Source of the DNA: Lycorma delicatula
Lineage: Eukaryota; Arthropoda; Insecta; Hemiptera; Fulgoridae
Reading direction: 5' to 3'
DNA length: 64,000 nucleotides
Assembly (NCBI RefSeq): GCF_047948215.1
Contig: NC_134458.1
Coordinates: forward strand, 142,828,036-142,892,035
Both the position numbers and the translations under genes were made by a program. Under the pieces are notes generated by a model. That model was not told the DNA's origin. It searched no databases and was given only the letters and a program-made list of their open reading frames with translations. Shown piece after piece: positions 48,901 through 55,017 of this stretch; the first letter of the stretch is position 1, and each line of letters begins with the position of its first letter.

Positions 48901-49572
48901 ATTTGGAAGATTGTATTGCAAATATAGAATTTTAGGAATTGTAATAACTTAGAAAAGTTGATTTAGTAGAGATCATGTAAAACAACATCTTTCTGATAAT
49001 TTATGTAAATCCAACCTCCGGTAACTTTTACTGAATGGTGTGTGTGAATAAAACACTACCTTATTATTTGTGGATTCTAATTGGTATGTAACTACTTGGA
49101 TAGTATAGGAAAATTTTTATTTTAAATTTGGTATTGAAGTGCTAGACTACAAAAGCATTGCATTTAATTTATTCTGATTATAAAAAGAATTATTCTATTG
49201 TTATTTATTTGAAACTGGGGTTCTTTTAAGTTTGTATTTTTATAATATCCCCTTCCCTGAGTAATTTAAATATAAAATTTAATTATAAATGTGAGATTTT
49301 TCAAGAAATTCTGCTTTGTAGAAGATTATATCAGTTTACATAATTGATTTAATTTTATATACCTGCAAGAATCTTTTGATTGATCTCTTTATATAAATAG
49401 TTTCTTTTTTTTAATTGTTACAAAGTTTTTTTATTGCTTGCATTGCACACAGTTTGAATGTGCACAGTTTTGTTCGCGCAAGGGGAAGGGATGGTAAGGA
49501 GCTGATTCAGTGCCCTACACATGGCTGCGATGGCATGGGTCATATCTCGGGAAACTACGCAACTCACAGAAG
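12927..49572 (+). CDS. MYT1-like: MYT1/ST18-family CCHHC zinc-finger transcription factor (partial, exons 1-9 of this window)
   Basis: This is the only host gene recognised with confidence. The predicted product is a nuclear, sequence-specific DNA-binding protein of the myelin transcription factor 1 family, which in animals acts in neuronal differentiation. Nine exons, 12927-12999, 15466-15506, 17804-17962, 23936-24833, 27984-28164, 30084-30229, 33700-33812, 41271-41481 and about 49468-49572, join in frame at all eight junctions. Three CCHHC fingers are visible. The first two are separated by EILAMHE, a linker typical of the vertebrate second and third fingers. A Gln/Pro/His/Ser/Tyr-rich central region follows, then the start of a C-terminal finger cluster. 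The order matches the vertebrate family. The N-terminus and the later fingers were not found, so the gene extends beyond what is visible on both sides. Exon limits are read by eye from splice consensus and need transcript support. Confidence 0.93.
13669..13940 (+). mobile_element. tRNA-derived SINE, family 1, diverged full-length copy
   Basis: A box-A-like segment, ggtatggtcaaatggtaaaa, lies near 13676-13695. A box-B-like segment, gaagttcaaatcc, lies near 13745-13757. This is the spacing of an internal RNA polymerase III promoter derived from a tRNA. Downstream sequence (catctcagaaatggttgacc, gtacaagaatacacctcatt) matches, in the opposite orientation, the element at 43946-44169. Confidence 0.65.
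14096..14762 (+). mobile_element. Non-autonomous Helitron-like element
   Basis: The left end carries tatataaaaatgaatgtttg, typical of insect Helitron 5' ends, present twice in an exact 37-base tandem duplication (14096-14132 and 14133-14169). The right end reads gcgaagcattactggatctg then CTAGT followed by A. No coding sequence is present. No target duplication is expected for this class. Boundaries are inferred from end motifs only. Confidence 0.55.
14521..14642 (+). repeat. Purine-only minisatellite-like tract
   Basis: About 120 bases almost entirely A and G, with repeats of aaaagggagaaaggggaaaa. It lies inside the Helitron-like element. Such tracts are prone to slippage. Confidence 0.7.
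14743..14864 (+). repeat. 122-bp exact repeat, copy 2
   Basis: Identical by eye to 8025-8146. The first 20 bases are the 3' end of the Helitron-like element that starts near 14096; the remaining 102 bases lie beyond the CTAGT end. Exact identity implies a recent copying event. Confidence 0.85.
15203..15260 (+). mobile_element. SINE family 2 fragment (box A half)
   Basis: catgacagaatggtagcatc followed by tttgtcttttacatgg resembles the tRNA-like 5' half of the elements at 18500 and 28440. The box B half is missing. Confidence 0.4.
15466..15506 (+). CDS. MYT1-like: Exon 2: end of finger A and linker
   Basis: This 41-base exon completes the first finger with (S)[13 protein letters not shown]. 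The acceptor is a run of T ending tacag and the donor is gaaa|gtaagt. It leaves one base in the last codon, which joins exon 3 to make Ile. The SLSGCP motif supplies the last zinc-binding cysteine. The exon is too small to show as an open reading frame and is identified from motif and phase. Confidence 0.92.
15507..17803 (+). other. MYT1-like: Intron 2 of the MYT1-like gene
   Basis: gtaagt to tgtag, 2.3 kb, strongly AT-rich with long TTA/TAA runs at about 15740-15870. No transposon, RNA or coding sequence recognised. Confidence 0.85.
17804..17962 (+). CDS. MYT1-like: Exon 3: linker EILAMHE and complete zinc finger B
   Basis: The exon reads (I)[15 protein letters not shown], then [20 protein letters not shown], then [17 protein letters not shown]. 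The linker EILAMHE between closely spaced fingers, and the [16 protein letters not shown] segment, are near-identical to vertebrate MYT1/MYT1L/ST18. This is the strongest family evidence in the window. The acceptor is tgtgtag at 17797-17803 and the donor is ACAG|gtgaaa. One base is carried into exon 4. Unlike fingers A and C, this finger is not interrupted by an intron. Confidence 0.95.
18500..18680 (+). mobile_element. tRNA-derived SINE, family 2
   Basis: Box-A-like gcagtgatagcattactgtc (18525-18544) and box-B-like gaggttccaggttaaag (18553-18569) are followed by acatgacatttctcaaatgc, a body seen again near 28515. Diverged copy. Confidence 0.5.
21442..23158 (+). mobile_element. RTE-clade non-LTR retrotransposon, 5'-truncated, with target-site duplication
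   Basis: An 11-base direct repeat attaatctat-type sequence (attaaatctat) flanks the element at 21431-21441 and 23159-23169. Inside are the C-terminal two thirds of ORF2 and a short 3' end, actgaagac, followed by an A run. The endonuclease domain and 5' UTR are absent, as expected from incomplete reverse transcription. The same 3' end occurs inverted at 52523. The unbroken ORF and exact target duplication suggest a recent insertion into intron 3. Confidence 0.92.
21499..23145 (+). CDS. Reverse transcriptase (ORF2 C-terminal part) of RTE-like LINE
   Basis: 548 codons without interruption. Reverse transcriptase blocks appear in order: [15 protein letters not shown] near residue 70, [13 protein letters not shown] at about 195 with the first catalytic Asp, [19 protein letters not shown] at about 250, and FADD at 295-298 with the other catalytic Asp pair. 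The thumb and tail follow ([43 protein letters not shown], ending [13 protein letters not shown]). All catalytic residues are present. The N-terminal apurinic endonuclease found in family members is missing, so the protein is incomplete and the first ATG is probably not the native start. It sits on the same strand as the host gene. Confidence 0.95.
   Translation: MLNKDGTPIYNTKGKVDRWVEYIEELYGGNELENGVIEEEEEVEEDEMGETILRSEFKRALKDLNGRKAPGIDGIPVELLRSAGEEAIDRLYKLVCNIYENGEFPSDFKKSVIVMIPKKAGADKCEEYRTISLTSHASKILTRILYRRIERRVEEVLGEDQFGFRKSIGTREAILGLRLIVEGRLKKNKPTYLAFIDLEKAFDNVDWNKMFSILKKLGFKYRDRRTIANMYRNQTATITIEEHKKEALIRKGVRQGCSLSPLLFNLYMELAVNDVKEQFRFGVTVQGEKIKMLRFADDIVILAESKKDLEETMNGIDEVLRKNYCMKINKNKTKVMKCSRNNNDGPLNVKIGGEKIMEVEEFCYLGSKITKDGRSRSDIKCRIAQAKRAFSKKYNLFTSKINLNLRKRFLKVYVWSVALYGSETWTIGVSEKKRLEAFEMWCYRRMLKIRWVDKVTNEEVLRQIDEESSIWKNIVKRRNRLIGHILRHPGIVALILEGQVEGKNCVGRPRLEYVKQIVGDVGCRGYTEMKRLALDRESWRAASNQSND
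23936..24833 (+). CDS. MYT1-like: Exon 4: Gln/Pro/His-rich central region
   Basis: This is the largest exon, about 299 codons, open throughout. It starts [12 protein letters not shown] after joining exon 3, then enters a Gln/Pro run at about 23968-24025. A Pro/His block at about 24385-24470 contains [10 protein letters not shown] and PPPPPSYN. The rest is rich in Ser, Tyr, Asn and Gln, including [11 protein letters not shown] and [10 protein letters not shown], and no globular fold is evident. It probably works as a disordered linker or effector region between the two finger clusters. The acceptor is ttttgcag and the donor is CCAAG|gtaact; two bases (AG) carry over. The repetitive codons make short length polymorphism likely. 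Confidence 0.9.
24834..27983 (+). other. MYT1-like: Intron 4 of the MYT1-like gene
   Basis: gtaact to ttcag, 3.15 kb. At about 25985-26320 an A-rich stretch translates to pieces such as [11 protein letters not shown] that resemble the linker before the reverse transcriptase of RTE-type LINEs; this is weak. Nothing else recognised. Confidence 0.8.
27984..28164 (+). CDS. MYT1-like: Exon 5: central region with INLS and MDLS peptides
   Basis: The exon starts by completing Arg and reads [18 protein letters not shown], then AAINLSVKC and later [19 protein letters not shown]. The acceptor is ctgtttcag and the donor is CACAG|gtaaat, in phase 0. The INLS and MDLS tetrapeptides resemble the LDLS peptide in exon 6. 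Such xDLS peptides resemble the core of the P-x-D-L-S motif bound by the corepressor CtBP; that role is an inference. The region is otherwise low in hydrophobic content. Confidence 0.9.
28425..28580 (+). mobile_element. tRNA-derived SINE, family 2
   Basis: Box-A-like tgtggcaaaatgaccaatct (28458-28477) and box-B-like ggttctgggtttgatc (28495-28510), followed by tttggcatttttcacag, as in the copy at 18500. Confidence 0.55.
28660..28860 (+). mobile_element. RTE-like LINE relic (C-terminal end of ORF2)
   Basis: The translation [20 protein letters not shown] followed by a segment resembling [10 protein letters not shown] and FIWNIAF parallels [19 protein letters not shown] and [14 protein letters not shown] of the intact element at 21499-23145. 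Stops interrupt it, so it is old. Confidence 0.6.
30084..30229 (+). CDS. MYT1-like: Exon 6: Ser/Pro-rich central region with LDLS peptide
   Basis: The exon reads [20 protein letters not shown], continues through repeated SP-containing segments ([20 protein letters not shown]), and ends TLDLSVN with AG of the next codon. The acceptor is a long T run ending in tttttag and the donor is AATAG|gtaata. Several Ser-Pro pairs could be proline-directed kinase sites (inference). It joins exon 5 in phase 0 and exon 7 in phase 2. Confidence 0.9.
30528..31075 (-). mobile_element. Diverged RTE-like LINE relic, 3' end of ORF2
   Basis: Read on the minus strand, pieces resemble the tail of RTE reverse transcriptases: an exposed KHAN-type strand, [14 protein letters not shown], and a terminal run of GAT/GAC codons near 30545. 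Several stops are present. It is a different subfamily from the element at 21442. Confidence 0.5.
33222..33445. repeat. Imperfect fold-back (inverted repeat) element
   Basis: A left arm at about 33222-33300 and a right arm at about 33364-33445 are inverse complements with scattered mismatches; the best core is ttttcacaaaattaattt against its complement at 33370-33389. The loop is about 60 bases. It may be a MITE or a chance AT-rich hairpin; the mixed-sequence core favours a MITE. Confidence 0.6.
33700..33812 (+). CDS. MYT1-like: Exon 7: central region, two possible 5' ends
   Basis: With the acceptor at tttttag the exon reads (R)[20 protein letters not shown], then [17 protein letters not shown] and one base of the next codon. 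The donor is AATG|gtaagc. A second acceptor, tactcag, ends 21 bases upstream at 33678 and is also in phase and open; it would add seven residues (VGWCVFR). The shorter form is preferred because its sequence fits the composition of the neighbouring exons. Confidence 0.85.
34206..34333 (+). repeat. Direct repeat, copy 1 of about 125 bp
   Basis: Shares attgctacctcaacttcagg, atatgttatgcagctttatt and ggatctgttggtatcta with 35491-35613, at roughly 90 percent identity by eye. No coding content. Confidence 0.75.
35491..35613 (+). repeat. Direct repeat, copy 2 of about 125 bp
   Basis: The second copy of the unit at 34206-34333, about 1.28 kb downstream in the same orientation. The pair could be a local duplication or two copies of one dispersed element. 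Confidence 0.75.
36534..37468 (-). mobile_element. Mariner deletion derivative with 32-bp TIRs
   Basis: Both ends share GTGCTACCCAAAAGTTC and GGGAATTT as terminal inverted repeats of about 32 bases, flanked by TA at 36532-36533 and 37469-37470. The minus strand encodes [20 protein letters not shown] then [19 protein letters not shown], a mariner helix-turn-helix segment, running into a frame-shifted form of the C-terminal [10 protein letters not shown] region. The central catalytic part is lost. Length is 935 bp. Confidence 0.85.
37655..37692 (+). repeat. (TG)n(TA)n microsatellite
   Basis: A TG run interrupted by one extra T is followed directly by a TA run. Confidence 0.9.
39890..40330 (+). 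repeat. Dispersed repeat, copy 1
   Basis: Shares the order of short blocks with 54290-54720: a segment near atttcttatggtttttgatc, then a gatgtacaataactt-type block, then a gtaacaag/gtaataag block. Both look like diverged copies of one non-coding element. Confidence 0.4.
41271..41481 (+). CDS. MYT1-like: Exon 8: Tyr/Pro/Gly-rich central region
   Basis: The exon completes Gly and reads [20 protein letters not shown], then a Tyr/Pro/Gly-rich run ([32 protein letters not shown]) and ends [10 protein letters not shown] with AG of the next codon. The acceptor is tttttactag and the donor is GACAG|gtaagt. It follows a 7.5 kb intron. The AG carry-over fits exon 9 at any of its candidate acceptors. 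Confidence 0.9.
41865..42051. mobile_element. 187-bp fold-back MITE
   Basis: The ends tcaagtaagtcactat and atagtgacttacttga are exact inverse complements. Inner segments (atatgcagataaaatactta and its complement) continue the pairing for about 70 bases with few mismatches, leaving a loop of about 40 bases. No target duplication could be assigned confidently. Confidence 0.75.
43928..44187 (-). mobile_element. tRNA-derived SINE, family 1, 5'-truncated, with target-site duplication
   Basis: Read on the minus strand the element starts at box B (GTTCAAGTCCTAGTAAAGCC) near 44169 and runs through a conserved SINE body to a pyrimidine-rich end near 43950. Imperfect 18-base direct repeats flank it, aattggctacacatcctt at 43928-43945 and aactggctatacatcctt at 44170-44187, with two differences. 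Box A is missing, so it should not be transcribed by RNA polymerase III from its own promoter. Confidence 0.75.
44660..45162 (+). promoter_or_regulatory. Possible promoter/5' UTR for the 45163 exon
   Basis: The 500 bases before the ATG contain more CG dinucleotides than the surrounding introns, for example around 44660-44760 and 45050-45070. No clear TATA box or initiator can be assigned by eye. The call rests on this local base composition plus the ATG exon that follows. Confidence 0.3.
45163..45290 (+). CDS. Candidate alternative first coding exon
   Basis: An ATG at 45163 opens 42 codons, [20 protein letters not shown] then [20 protein letters not shown] and CE, ending GAAAG|gtaagc, a near-perfect donor. 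The composition is ordinary protein-like, with an amphipathic helix candidate ([11 protein letters not shown]), unlike the AT-rich noise around it. The donor carries two bases (AG), exactly the phase exon 9 accepts. It lies inside intron 8 of the MYT1-like gene on the same strand. It could start a short isoform with only the C-terminal fingers, or be the first exon of a nested or neighbouring gene. I do not recognise the peptide, and no function is assigned. Confidence 0.55.
49468..49572 (+). CDS. MYT1-like: Exon 9: first half of zinc finger C with GC donor
   Basis: The exon encodes [19 protein letters not shown] then ISGNYATHR, matching the first finger of the C-terminal cluster in vertebrate members (CDGSGH, GNYASHR type). 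The second Pro of CPTPGC is His here. Four AG acceptors are in phase and open, giving starts at 49426, 49453, 49468 or 49483; 49468 is a compromise. After AGA AG comes gcaagc, a consensus-like GC donor, at exactly the position where exon 1 has gtatgt. Reading through instead gives RQAVYKKKR and a TAA at 49598-49600, so retention would truncate the finger. The exon with SLSGCP was not found downstream. Confidence 0.85.
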
Positions 49573-50604
49573 GCAAGCTGTTTATAAAAAAAAAAGATAA
49601 ACATTAAATTCTTCTGTGTCATAGAGATTAATTAAAAATTCGTTCGCTTGCTGAGTGTGTTCACTATCACCTAATTATTTTTATTTTTTTTTGTTTATTA
49701 TAATTATTTATGATTTTTTTAAAATTATTTTTTTTTATTACCTTTTGATATATAAAATATTCTTTTGTTGATAGAGGATCCTTTTTTTGCCATGTATAAA
49801 TTTTTTTTATTTGTTGTATTTTATGCATCGTGTTATGTTTCATGCCTATCTTTTATATCTTTATTAGGATTTATTATTAATAATCAAATTAAATATATGT
49901 TATAAATTACTGTTGTAGCATTATTAAACTGTTGGTTATTTTGTACAGTAATTAGCAGAATTGAATTTTTTTGTGGGGAGTATATATTTAAAATGATCAA
50001 TAATATCTAATTAACTTTTGCTAAGCTATAAAGCATTCGAATAGTATCTTTTCACTTGTTATCTGCATCTGGTTTCTTTCTTTTTATTTTAATGATTTCC
50101 TTTAATATTTGTCTCCTGCAAATTTTTTTTCTAAGCTTTATATTCTTACACTACATTCTTGTAATTTTTTATGGCTGTCCACCTAACATAGTGCTGGAGT
50201 GACCTAAAATTAATGCTTCTATAATTAACAATTCATTTTCTCAGATATGTATCTCCTATTACTTCATTTTATTAAAAATTATTCTATTATATATCTTCAA
50301 AATATAGCATGTGATCAGCCTGAAATACGTTATTCATTAATTATATGTATGTACAATAAGTATTTTCAGTGTGTTCCTTTTTGTGTACAATTTTTTTGTT
50401 CATGTATAGAATTGTGCATTATATTTGAAATGGTGTGTAAAATCTGAATAAATTTTGCATGTTTGTAGTTTAAACAACTGTTTCATTACTTACTTTTTTT
50501 AATATACTTTGTTGTCATAATCATAGCTTTTGTGAGAACATTTATTTACAGCAGATTCATCTTTCAGTTTTGGCAATTAGTAATCATTATTCTCCGAAAT
50601 GATA

Positions 50605-51886
50605 ATACCGGGTGATTAAAAAAAGACTTCACTAATTTAAAAGCATATAAAAATTTTTATAGATTTGGTTGAGGTTTCATTTCATAGAAAAAAACAAAGT
50701 TTGTCACCCAACATTCACTTTGGTTCTATATGACTTCCATTTGTAATGCAACATACATCTCACCTGAAGTCGATTTCATTCCAGATAGTAGCCAGCAAGG
50801 TGGGCATTAATTTGAAGTTTTAGATCATGGTGGTACATAAACCTGTTCTTTAATGAAACCCCCAAGAGAAAAAAAGCAGGATCAAATCTGGGGAGCGAGG
50901 TGGCCATGCAATTGGACCTTCATGACCAATCCACCAACCTGCGAATCGAGCATAAAGAAATCTCAGACTTTTAAGCAATAATGAGATAGTGCCCTGTCTT
51001 GCTGATATTAATGTCTTGATCATCACTGTCTAACTAAGGAATTAGAGAATTCTGAAGCATGTCCGGATAAACGACAACATGTACAGTTGCCTCCTGGAAG
51101 AAGAACGAACCGTACAGTCTTTCTTTGCATAGTGCACAAAAACATTGACCATAGAGCTATCATGAATGTGCTGCAAAGTTTCATGATGGTTTTCACTACC
51201 TCATATTTGGCAGTTCTGGGTGTTCACCTTGCCACTGATGGGAAATGTTGGATCGTCACTAAAAATGTATCATCGTTTGCAATTCTCTCCATCATTTCCA
51301 AACAAAAATTCAGCCAAGCAACTTTGCTGTCATCTGTAATGTGTTGAACCATGGTTAGTTTGTATGGCTTAAAGTGCAGTCGTTTATATAGTATGTACCA
51401 AAGAGTTGTTTGTGGAACGTCAGTCTCAAGTGATGCACATCAAATTGATTTCTTGGACTGCATGCAAAGCTTTCTCTGAGTTGTTCCATAGAATTTTCAG
51501 GTAAATGTGGGCATCTTGGTGATTTTGTATGTTTACAGAACAACCTGCCTCAATGAAAGTTTGGTGCCACGAGTAAAGTGTATGCCTACTAGGGAGTCTC
51601 CCTACTGTTTTCTTTATGAAAATTACGTTGAACTGCCAGTTGCTGACTGCAAATCATGAAACCAATAACACACAGCGTGAGCACATTCTGCACCAGTAAG
51701 TGCATCCATTTTTAACAATACTGGTGACAGCGCTAGTGGCCAATTTCAATACTAATAAGCTATGCGAGTCAAAACTCAATGTAGTTTGCTGTGAAATGAA
51801 ACCCTCAAGTAGTGAATCTATAAGTTATCTAACTAAATTCTTACATGCTTTTAAAGTTGTGAAGTCCTTTTTGAATCACCTGGTAT
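50605..51886 (-). mobile_element. 1.3 kb TIR DNA transposon, copy B
   Basis: Ends ATACCGGGTGATT and, inverted, ATACCAGGTGATTCAAAAAG are followed by matching ACTTCAC and TTTAAAAGCATxT blocks. TA flanks the element on both sides (50603-50604, 51887-51888). The internal sequence matches copy A at 1187-2489 in order and orientation (for example ggtggccatgcaattggacc against the equivalent at 1516), but all frames are broken. Length is 1282 bp. Confidence 0.8.
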
Positions 51887-52404
51887 TATGTGCAGATAAT
51901 ATGTAGTAGTGAGATTCTTAAAGTTAGGTATTATTTTATGTTATGTATAAAAACATTAATAATGATAAAAAAATACTATCTTAGGCATAAAACAGGTTTT
52001 GAGCCTTTCAGAAGATTTATAATAAAGAGCAAGTACTTTAAAATTCGAGAATCCTAATTTCGAAAAACTTAAAAATGAAATTGCATGATCATGTGTAGGT
52101 TTTCATTTATTTTTTATTTCAGTAAATAATTTTGACCAAGCAAACTAACCGATTGATAAATATCTATGTTTATAAACTATGTAACTTTGAGAAAATTTTT
52201 TTTGGAGTTTGTCAACCAGAGCCATCAACCAAGTGCATGTAGAGTAATGTTTGGTGTGCTATTATGGATTTAATTTTATATTTAGTGATTGATTGATTGA
52301 ATTTTATATCATTTTAGCTATGATTTCACGTACCAATTTGTGTACAAAAATCATTATTGTTCACCTTTGTTTTATCGTTTACTACAGTTATTATTTAGCT
52401 TTAT

Positions 52405-52407
<3 letters not shown>

Positions 52408-52440
<33 letters not shown>
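52408..52440 (+). repeat. 33-base T run
   Basis: A pure T homopolymer about 80 bases from the LINE at 52523. It lies outside that element's target duplication, so it is not its tail. Confidence 0.9.
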
Positions 52441-52442
<2 letters not shown>

Positions 52443-52550
52443 TAAACCCTTCATAATTAGAGTAAAATTAAAATTTATATTAAAAACGAAACAAAATTGA
52501 ATACTGCAAGATAGTAAGCAATTTTTTTTTTTGTTTGTCTTCAGTCATTT

Positions 52551-53095
52551 GACTGGTTTGATGCAGCTCTCCAAGATTCCCTATCTAGTGCTAGTCATTT
52601 CATTTCAGTATACCCTCTACATCCTACATCCCTAACAATTTGTTTTATATATTCCAAATGTGGCCTGCCTACACAATTTTTTCCTTCTACCTGTCCTTCC
52701 AATATTAAAGCGACTATTCCAGGATGCCTTAGTATGTGGCCTATAAGTCTGTCTCTATTGTCATCTATTTGTCGCAATACCTCTTCATTTGTCACTTTAT
52801 CCACCCATCTGATTTTTAACATTCTCCTATAGCACCACATTTCAAAAGCTTCTAATCTTTTCTTCTCAGATACTCCGATTGTCCAAGTTTCACTTCCATA
52901 TAAAGCGACACTCCAAAGATATACTTTCAAAAATCTTTTCCTGACATTTAAATTAATTTTTGATGTAAACAGATTATATTTCTTACTGAATGCTCGTTTC
53001 GCTTGTGCTATTCGGCATTTTATATTGCTCCAGCTTCGTCCATCTTTAGTAATTCTACTTCCCAAATAACAAAATTCTTCTACCTCCATAATTTT
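52551..53095 (-). pseudogene. RTE ORF2 C-terminal tail
   Basis: Reads [20 protein letters not shown] through [13 protein letters not shown] and [14 protein letters not shown] to CRGYTEMK and a stop. It is nearly identical to residues 355-545 of the intact ORF at 21499-23145. A short gap ([11 protein letters not shown] missing) and a nonsense codon near the end distinguish it. It has no catalytic residues and follows the internal deletion directly. Confidence 0.9.
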
Positions 53096-53327
53096 TAAAC
53101 CCCAATCTACATTTCATTATCACCAAATTATGGTTGCTATCAATGTCTGCTCCAGGGTAAGTTTTGCAGTCAACGAGTTGGTTTCTAAATCTTTGCTTAA
53201 CCATGATATAATTTATCTGATACCTTCCAGTATCGCCTGGCTTTTTCCAAGTGTATATTCTTTTATTATGATTTTTAAATTGGGTGTTGGCAATTACTAA
53301 ATTATACTTCGTGCAAAACTCTATAAG

Positions 53328-54059
53328 TCAGTCCTCTCTTTCATTCCTTTTGCCCAGCCCGTATTCAACCACTATATTTCCTTCCTTGCCTTTTCCAATG
53401 CTTGCATTCCAATCTCCAACTATTATTACATTTTCATCTCCTTTTACGTGTTTAATTGCTTCATCAATCTCTTCGTATACACACTCTACCTCATCATCAT
53501 CATGGGTGCTTGTAGGCATATAGACGTTAACAATCGTTGTCGGTTTAGGTTTTGATTTTATCCTTATTACAATGATTCTATCGCTATGCGTTTTGAAATA
53601 CTCTACTCTCTTCCATATCTTCTCGTTCATTATGAAACCTACTCCTGCCTGCCCATTATTTGAAGCTGAGTTAATTAATCTAAAATCACCTGACCAAAAG
53701 TCGCCTTCCTCTTCCCACCGAACCTCACTAATTCCTACTACATCTACATTTATCCTATCCATTTCCCTTTTTAAATTTTCTAGCCTACCAACCTTTTTTA
53801 AACTTCTAACATTCCACGCTCTGACTCGTAGAATGTTATTTTTTAATTTTCTGGTGACCCCTTCCTTAGTAGTCCCCACCCGGAGAACCGAACGGGGGAC
53901 TAGTTTACCTCCGGAATATTTTACCAAGGAAGGCGCCTCCTTCATTGTTATATGAAAATGCAGAGAGCCACATGAAAAAAAGCAGCTGTAGTTTTCCATT
54001 GCTTTCAGCTGCGCAGTACTCAGAGGATTGAGTGATGTTGATATGGCCGTCCAAGTCAT
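53328..54059 (-). pseudogene. RTE ORF2 N-terminal part: apurinic-like endonuclease
   Basis: Reads LRVRAWNVRSLKKVGRLENL, DVVGISEVRW with the catalytic Glu, GFIMNEKIW, VNVYMPTS, then IIVGDWNAS, the D-W-N block of the exonuclease-endonuclease-phosphatase fold. This domain nicks target DNA in RTE-type retrotransposition. A frameshift after GKRNERED stops this frame; the domain continues in another frame (FCTKYNLVIANTQF, TWKKPGD, RNQLVD) down to about 53110. The final SDH-type catalytic block appears only as a changed remnant. Confidence 0.88.
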
Positions 54060-54289
54060 TCTGACTCACGCCCCTAACAACTACTGAAAGAGCTGCTGCC
54101 CTCTTTCAGGAATCATTCCTTAGTCTGGCTCTCAACAGATACCTCTCCGATATGGTTGCACCTTCGGTCCAGCTACTCTGTATCCCTGAGCACTCAAGCC
54201 CCCTCACCAACGGCAAGGTCTCATGATTCATAGAGCAGGAGTAAGCAATACATAACAATAATAAATTGCAAAAAACAATATTATACAGG

Positions 54290-54720
54290 TGTCTTATTAA
54301 GAAATTTAAAGAATTTTAGAACATTTTCCACAAATGAAAATAAAAAAAAGGATTCTATAAATGAGTCCAAAAACACTTCAATTACACAAATATTTGCCCT
54401 TATTTCTGCTCCAAAGATAAAATGAAGACATACTGAATTCTGGAAACTTAAATTAAGAAAATAAATTTCATGGTTTTTTGATTTGAAAAATTAAATAAAA
54501 CAGCCTTGGAGCTTTTATCTCTATTTATTTTTGAAAAAATTATTGTAATAAAGAAAAAATTGGTGATTCAAAATAATTCTGTTACGTTTGAAGTACAATA
54601 ACTTAATAATTGCTTAGAAAAAATGTAACAAGATTTATTAGAAATTTGATTCTGAGAATCTATGTAAGTAACATCAACCAAACAGTGAACTATTTTTCAG
54701 GTCAAAAACCATATGAATCC
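54290..54720 (+). repeat. Dispersed repeat, copy 2
   Basis: Diverged relative of 39890-40330 in the same orientation (see that entry). It begins about 40 bases beyond the LINE target duplication. Confidence 0.35.
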
Positions 54721-55017
54721 ATAAAATTTTTCTAAGTATTTATTTAATGTTTATTTAATTTATAAGTGTTTATTTCATGTTTACATGAAATTTTTTCTTC
54801 ATTTTCATTTGTAGAATATGATCTGTTTGTTAGTGAGTCACTTTATTTACAATCACTTATATATATATATATTGTATATTATACTTAAAACACATAACAA
54901 TGATATATTTAAGTTAAAAACCAATACATTCTGAGAACATGGAAAAAAAATCCAGCAACATCAGGTGACATTATCATTACTTATATTTATTATATACTAT
55001 ATACTTCTGTATATATA

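Larger units (their letters stand above)
41482..49467 (+). other. MYT1-like: Intron 8 of the MYT1-like gene
   Basis: gtaagt to an acceptor near exon 9, about 8 kb. It contains a fold-back MITE (41865-42051), a SINE (43928-44187), and the candidate promoter and first exon at 44660-45290. The stretch 45291-49420 is AT-rich with nothing recognised. Confidence 0.8.
52523..54239 (-). mobile_element. RTE-clade LINE, both ends present, reverse transcriptase deleted
   Basis: A 10-base target duplication, agtaagcaat, flanks the element at 52513-52522 and 54240-54249. On the minus strand it begins with a 5' leader (54239 to about 54060), then the endonuclease ORF, then sequence up to about 53095, where it jumps to the C-terminal tail of ORF2. 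The 3' end (actgaagac plus an A-rich tail) matches the LINE at 21442-23158. A single internal deletion of the fingers and palm of the reverse transcriptase explains the structure. In-frame stops and a frameshift show it cannot encode active protein, but the ends show it was inserted as a 5'-complete copy. Confidence 0.9.

Noticed and set aside
50165..50185. Sequence encoding YGCPPN, a possible SGCP half-finger exon after exon 9
   Set aside because: It lacks the Ser-Leu-Ser lead, has no AG acceptor at the needed position and is soon followed by a stop.
21442..54239. Both RTE copies measure 1717 bp, hinting at a fixed-length unit
   Set aside because: One is 5'-truncated and the other internally deleted, with different content; equal length is coincidence.
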